Shown in pieces: positions 5,571 to 8,709 of a stretch of DNA of 8,709 nucleotides. Both the position numbers and the translations under genes were made by a program. Source of the stretch: CAZPMT01 sp964587655 (GTDB taxonomy: Bacteria; Hydrogenedentota; Hydrogenedentia; Hydrogenedentales; SLHB01). The notes beneath the pieces are model-generated. The model saw only the letters and a program-made list of their open reading frames with translations, searched no databases and had not been told where the DNA came from. The DNA is taken from contig CAZPMT010000179.1 in assembly GCA_964587655.1 (NCBI GenBank), positions 1-8,709 of the forward strand, read 5' to 3'. Every line of letters starts with the position of its first letter. The stretch's first letter is position 1.

Positions 5571-7001
5571 ATGGGAACTGGCGGGGAACCTCCTATGGTA
5601 GCGAGTGAGGGTCGTACCGGGGTAGCGCCTCTAATCACAGTGCTTTCCGGAACGTCGCTTAACCTGAGCTTGCCCTGCCTTAAGAAGGAGATCTCGATTG
5701 GGCGCGCCCCCTCAAGCGATCTGGCGTTGCCCGATGAGCATATGTCCGCTTGCCACGCAAGAGTCTTCCTTGAAGCCGGCCAGTGGTTTCTGGAGGATCT
5801 TGGAAGCAGAAACGGCACGTTCGTCGATCGTGGCGGGGAACGGTATGCGATTACTGCTCGCACCGTTCTTGGGGACGGCGTGGAGTTCCTTGTGGGAAGG
5901 ACTCTGCTTCGGTTCGGGTGGCCTCAAGACAACAACCATACCCCAGAAAGGTACGATCTCCGTGTCACGGTTCGCGGGAGCCTTTTGGAGTACCACACCG
6001 CTTCGGTAGGAGCATGCGGTCCCAGTGCTACAACGCAGTTCCGCTGGGAGGATATAACAGAGGCGCGTGCACGCATGTACGACATCGCGAAAGCCGCCGC
6101 GCAACACGGTTTGTCAAACGACGACAAATCGTACGGTGCGCGGGCTGAGGAGATTCGTGAGCTTGGCAAGTTCCTCTGCCATCAGCTTCTTCCCCGTACC
6201 GTTCAAAAGCATCTGCGCCGCATGGATGCCCGCAATCTGTTTGTCATCCACGACCCGGAGCTAATCCATGTGCCTTGGGAGCTCCTGTTCCTGGAAGATC
6301 GTCCATTGTGCCTTCGAGTCGGTATAGGGCGCCAAGTGCTGGTTCGGGAAACGGCTTCCGAAATAAGCTCGCTTCCTCAGAGAACACGTACCTCACTGTT
6401 GATTATCGCCAATCCCACTGGCGAACTTGACGAAGCACAGGCCCATGCGGAATCCCTATACAAGCGCATTTGCCAGACCCACCCCGGACTTGACGTAGCG
6501 TTTCTTGCCGGTCCAACAGTGGAAAAACTGGACTTGCTCGCACGAATCGAGAAGGCGCGCATCGTTTACTTCATCGGTCATGCCCAGTACGACGAAGCCG
6601 CTCCGGAGCAGAGCTGCTGGCTACTGAGCAAGGACCGGGTCTCCTGCGCGGATTTGCGTCGCCTGGGGACCGCGCCGGACTTCGTCTTCGCAAACGGCTG
6701 TGAGACCAGTAGGGAGTGTGCATGGAGTTCCGGCGAGACGTCTCTTAGCGCCCCGTACGGCCTCGCGGGCGCGTTTATTCTGTCTCGTATTCAGAATTAT
6801 CTCGGTGCGTTGTGGCGTATTCCAGCAGCGCCGAGTACAACGTTTGCCGCAACATTCTTTCACCACTTGTTGGACGGGGTGTCGCTCGGCGAGTGCGTAC
6901 AGCGCGGCCGCTTGGAAGTTCTAAGGAGTCACGGCGAGAACGAGATCTCGTGGGCGGCTTATACCCTGTACGGCGATCCTTCAACCAAGGTTACGGTATG
7001 A
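5571..7001 (+). CDS. FHA-CHAT protein: phosphothreonine-binding domain fused to a caspase-like protease
   Basis: The 476-residue protein joins two domains. The N-terminal FHA domain (about 20-120) reads phosphothreonine. Its conserved residues are present: IGR (43-45), SACH (Ser59, His62) and GSRNGTF (Asn81, Gly82). A helical linker (about 150-205) leads into a CHAT protease domain (about 215-476) of the caspase/separase clan. It has IHVPWELLF at its start, the catalytic histidine His337 in YFIGHAQYD and the catalytic cysteine Cys377 in FANGCETS, at normal spacing. No signal peptide or membrane segment is seen. ATG 5595 (Met9) has a better ribosome site (GGGGAA 5583-5588) and may be the true start. 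A sigma factor starts 21 bases downstream. Likely role: an activatable protease controlling that sigma pair. The substrate is inferred, not shown. Confidence 0.88.
   Translation: MGTGGEPPMVASEGRTGVAPLITVLSGTSLNLSLPCLKKEISIGRAPSSDLALPDEHMSACHARVFLEAGQWFLEDLGSRNGTFVDRGGERYAITARTVLGDGVEFLVGRTLLRFGWPQDNNHTPERYDLRVTVRGSLLEYHTASVGACGPSATTQFRWEDITEARARMYDIAKAAAQHGLSNDDKSYGARAEEIRELGKFLCHQLLPRTVQKHLRRMDARNLFVIHDPELIHVPWELLFLEDRPLCLRVGIGRQVLVRETASEISSLPQRTRTSLLIIANPTGELDEAQAHAESLYKRICQTHPGLDVAFLAGPTVEKLDLLARIEKARIVYFIGHAQYDEAAPEQSCWLLSKDRVSCADLRRLGTAPDFVFANGCETSRECAWSSGETSLSAPYGLAGAFILSRIQNYLGALWRIPAAPSTTFAATFFHHLLDGVSLGECVQRGRLEVLRSHGENEISWAAYTLYGDPSTKVTV
6109..6128. repeat. Copy 1 of a 20-bp shared motif, inside the FHA-CHAT gene
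   Basis: GTTTGTCAAACNACGACAAA occurs here (N = G) and again at 8232-8251 (N = C). The core TTTGTC/GACAAA is an inverted repeat around seven bases. In this gene it encodes LSNDDK. Confidence 0.6.
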
Positions 7002-7036
7002 ACCAGGCAAGCACATGGCAAGATGATCACGTCTAA
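6998..7036 (+). other. Twelve-codon open frame between the CHAT gene and the sigma gene
   Basis: ATG 6998 overlaps the protease TGA (ATGA) and reads MNQASTWQDDHV before TAA 7034-7036. It overlaps the sigma start at 7023 in another frame. The sigma ATG has a poor ribosome site, so ribosomes ending on this mini-frame could re-initiate there. It may equally be chance. Confidence 0.2.
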
Positions 7037-7640
7037 CCTATACGAAGAAGAAACCGCGCTCCTGAACGGCTGTATACAAGGAGTGGAAGCTTCTTGGCAG
7101 GAGTTCCGGCGGCGATATGACGCGCTCATCCGGTTCGTCTGCCGGAGGACTCAATATCGTTGGAACGCATCGGATTCGGAAGTGGAAGACATGGTGGCGG
7201 TAGTCTATACCAAGCTGTGGGAGAACAGATGCGGGCGGCTCGTGCGGTGGCGGCGAGAGTCGAAGTTCGAGACCTATCTCACCCACGTGGTGAAGAATCT
7301 ATGCATCGACTGCCTCAGGGCGCTGCCCCCCAAACCCGCGGACCCTGTGGTATTTGAGAGTTTGGCTGTAGAAGTGAGTTCCGACCTTGCAGACGCCGAC
7401 GAGCATGCCGCTCGATTGAAAGTGGTGCAAGGCGCCCTCGGACAACTGCCTTCCCGGGAACGGCTGATCATCGAATTTCGTCTGGAGGGCCTGAGTTTGC
7501 GCCAGATCGCCAAACTCCTGAATGTGCCTGTCGGCACCGTATCCGCGGACAACTCGCATGCAATGGAAAAACTGCGTTGCGTCGTGAAACCCGCTTGCGG
7601 ATGCGAAATGCCGGAACCTTCCACGGAGGATGCACGATGA
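7023..7640 (+). CDS. ECF-type RNA polymerase sigma factor
   Basis: The 205 residues match the sigma-70 family, ECF subgroup, which directs RNA polymerase to a small regulon. The N-terminus (LLNGCIQGVEASWQEFRRRY) leads into region 2 (about 25-100: LIRFVCRR, EVEDMVAVVYTKLWENRC, SKFETYLTHVVKNLCIDCLR). After a short linker, region 4 (about 135-190) follows: LPSRERLIIEFRLEGLSLRQIA and KLLNVPVGTVSADNSHAMEKLR, with a clear helix-turn-helix. The usual GTVKSRLHRA wording is GTVSADNSHA here, so DNA recognition may differ. A Cys-bearing tail (CVVKPACGCEMPE) follows region 4. ATG 7023 fits the family start, but its ribosome site is weak, suggesting coupling to the upstream gene. It overlaps the next gene by four bases (ATGA), the standard sigma/anti-sigma layout. 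The target promoters are unknown. Confidence 0.9.
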   Translation: MITSNLYEEETALLNGCIQGVEASWQEFRRRYDALIRFVCRRTQYRWNASDSEVEDMVAVVYTKLWENRCGRLVRWRRESKFETYLTHVVKNLCIDCLRALPPKPADPVVFESLAVEVSSDLADADEHAARLKVVQGALGQLPSRERLIIEFRLEGLSLRQIAKLLNVPVGTVSADNSHAMEKLRCVVKPACGCEMPEPSTEDAR

Positions 7641-8431
7641 GATGCCCATCAAGAACCGAGGTGTTAGAGTCTGCCTATGCTCTTGTGGACGGGGAAACGC
7701 CTGAGCTAATGGCTCACATGAAGGCTTGTGCCCTGTGCAGTAGCGTGTTCGAGGACTACGTGCGGACAATACGCGAGGTCAAGGAAGGGTTGGAGGCGGC
7801 GCCGGATAGGACGGACGAGCCCTGCCTGGATGACAACGCAGTTGCGGCATATGTGGACGGTAGCCTGGACAATCGGTGTCGAGCGGCAATTGAGGCACAT
7901 CTCGCGGATTGCCGCGCCTGTAGGAAGGAGGTATCCGAGCTTCTGAATCTGGTGGAAACGCTTCCTGGAACGGCTCTCAAGCAGACTATGCATTACCTGA
8001 TCGGGTTGGGTGCGCGCGGTTTGCAGTTCATTGCCCATCCGGCGGAGGGGTTTCTTCCCTTGGAACCCGCTGGCGCGACACTACTGGGAGCGGCTGATGA
8101 CGGCAACGCTGTTCGCGAGGCTTGTAGATGGACACAGACGTGCGGCGGCCTGACGCTGGAATGCTGCGCGATGCGCCGCGAACCCGGCCGAGTAGACCTG
8201 ACAATAGTCCTTGCCACTGATTCGCCCCGCAGTTTGTCAAACCACGACAAACTGTCGCCTCCCAGCGCTCGCGTCTTTCTCCACCATGAAGGCCGGCTTG
8301 TTCTATCTGAGCGTACAACAAGCGGGGTTCCCATTCGATTCCCCGGTCTTGCGCCTGGCGTCTATTCCTGCGTGTTGGATGTCTCCCCCGATAACCAAGT
8401 CTCCTTCACCTTGGAGCTGCGTGCGACGTGA
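7637..8431 (+). CDS. Putative soluble anti-sigma factor with two tandem zinc-finger (ZAS/zf-HC2) modules
   Basis: The start is ATG 7637, overlapping the sigma stop as ATGA and preceded by GGAGG (7625-7629), giving 264 residues. Two modules share one pattern: Cys3, His27, Cys31, Cys34 (HMKACALC) and Cys62, His87, Cys91, Cys94 (HLADCRACRKE). This is the H-x3-C-x2-C signature of zinc anti-sigma domains, which hold ECF sigma factors inactive. A segment near 118-140 (MHYLIGLGARGLQF) is mildly hydrophobic, but no true membrane helix is seen, so the protein is probably cytoplasmic. The C-terminal half (about 150-264) is beta-rich and ends with IRFPGLAPGVYSCVLDVS and FTLELRAT, like small Ig-like or carrier domains. 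It is the natural candidate substrate of the neighbouring CHAT protease, by inference from gene order only. Confidence 0.82.
   Translation: MRCPSRTEVLESAYALVDGETPELMAHMKACALCSSVFEDYVRTIREVKEGLEAAPDRTDEPCLDDNAVAAYVDGSLDNRCRAAIEAHLADCRACRKEVSELLNLVETLPGTALKQTMHYLIGLGARGLQFIAHPAEGFLPLEPAGATLLGAADDGNAVREACRWTQTCGGLTLECCAMRREPGRVDLTIVLATDSPRSLSNHDKLSPPSARVFLHHEGRLVLSERTTSGVPIRFPGLAPGVYSCVLDVSPDNQVSFTLELRAT
8231..8253. repeat. Copy 2 of the 20-bp shared motif, inside the anti-sigma gene
   Basis: This copy matches 6109-6128 at 19 of 20 bases and is the better palindrome: AGTTTGTC (8231-8238) and GACAAACT (8246-8253) are exact reverse complements around AAACCAC. In this frame it encodes LSNHDK, against LSNDDK in the protease. 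Confidence 0.65.
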
Positions 8432-8460
8432 GTCTGGCCTCATTGGATAGCAACTGATCG

Positions 8461-8676
8461 ACTAGAAGCTATCCTGAAACCTTTCGCATGGACGCGGAAC
8501 TAGCGAAAGCCTTAGGAGCAACGCCCGATACCGTCATTCCCGCGAAAGCGGGAATCCAGCAAACACAGGGCATTCACTTCGTTGTGCACTGGATTCCCGC
8601 TTTCGCGGGAATGACGGTGTGAGCGGCACGCGTGGCCTTTCTTGATAGATACAGCGGTTTCAGGATAGCTTCTAGT
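8461..8676. mobile_element. MITE-like element, 216 bp, with 21-bp terminal inverted repeats
   Basis: The ends 8461-8481 and 8656-8676 are perfect 21-base inverted repeats (outer part ACTAGAAGCTATCCTGAAAC). The element has no open frame of note, so any movement would depend on a transposase supplied elsewhere. A nested 30-bp inverted repeat occupies the centre. A short inner hairpin (CTTTCGC 8481-8487 with GCGAAAG 8503-8509) lies near the left end. No clear target-site duplication flanks it, so the exact ends and the family are uncertain. It begins 29 bases after the anti-sigma stop. Confidence 0.7.
8530..8618. repeat. Nested 30-bp inverted repeat of ATTCCC-N8-GGGAAT units
   Basis: Arms 8530-8559 and 8589-8618 are perfect reverse complements over 30 bases around a 29-base centre. 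Each arm itself holds ATTCCCGCGAAAGCGGGAAT, an 8-bp stem with a GAAA loop. This matches the ATTCCC-N8-GGGAAT form of the Neisseria dRS3 repeat and of similar dispersed repeats in other bacteria. The likeness is by pattern; common descent is not shown. Confidence 0.85.
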
Positions 8677-8690
8677 AGGGCCGCTGTATC
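8648..8690 (+). repeat. 10-bp hairpin spanning the right end of the MITE-like element
   Basis: GATACAGCGG (8648-8657) and CCGCTGTATC (8681-8690) are perfect reverse complements around a 23-base loop. The left arm lies inside the element and the right arm outside it, so the two structures are mutually exclusive. No T-run follows, so it is not a standard terminator. Confidence 0.6.
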
Positions 8691-8709
8691 CGAGAGGTTC
8701 TTGGGTGAT

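Noticed and set aside
5260..5601. Open frames of 89-113 codons through the G tract and palindrome
   Set aside because: They translate a repeat, have no ribosome site, and show no protein-like pattern.
5585..5613. GGAACC followed by GTC as an ECF promoter for the operon
   Set aside because: The spacing of about 20 bases is too long and the site overlaps the start codon region.
8530..8618. CRISPR array
   Set aside because: Only two copies in inverted, not direct, orientation, with no regular spacers and no cas genes.

Overview
The window is GC-rich bacterial DNA, and every convincing gene lies on the + strand. It joins a conserved housekeeping stretch (about 1-5183) to an accessory stretch (about 5184-8709). 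The gene content suggests a chromosome from a Planctomycetota/Hydrogenedentota-like or other environmental lineage: parAB, serS, a sirtuin, rplJL with an L10 leader, long interspersed palindromes, and a CHAT/ECF-sigma/double-zinc-finger cluster. That placement is inference only; no gene fixes the phylum.

Region 1 (66-3875) looks like one transcription unit. A promoter lies at 66-94. It is followed by parA (179-937), parB (930-1820), serS (1864-3138 once an in-frame stop is passed) and a sir2-family NAD-dependent deacylase (3138-3875). Neighbouring genes overlap or nearly touch. serS carries a TAG at 3007-3009, exactly at the serine of the motif-3 signature LNGSGLAVGRT. The remaining 42 conserved codons follow in the same frame, and their TAA overlaps the sirtuin ATG.

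Region 2 (4005-5183) is the ribosomal stalk operon: a strong sigma-70-type promoter, an L10-binding leader, a long attenuator hairpin with a visible competing antiterminator, rplJ (TTG start) and rplL. rpoB does not follow, although it is the usual neighbour.

Region 3 (5184-5594) is non-coding. It holds a G-rich tract that could form a quadruplex, a perfect 34-bp palindrome of the GGGGACAGT type often linked to REP/RAYT elements, and an extended -10 promoter.

Region 4 (5571-8431) is a tightly packed three-gene operon: an FHA-CHAT caspase-like protease, an ECF-type sigma factor, and a soluble protein with two tandem zinc-finger (ZAS/zf-HC2) modules plus a beta-rich C-terminus. The likely logic is that FHA recognition activates the CHAT protease, which clips the anti-sigma protein and frees the sigma factor. 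This parallels the type III-E CRISPR Csx29-Csx30-sigma circuit, but no CRISPR is present here. A 20-bp repeat (one mismatch) with an inverted-repeat core lies inside both the protease gene and the anti-sigma gene, in the same reading frame.

Region 5 (8432-8709) is non-coding. It holds a 216-bp MITE-like element with perfect 21-bp terminal inverted repeats around a nested 30-bp inverted repeat built from ATTCCC-N8-GGGAAT units.
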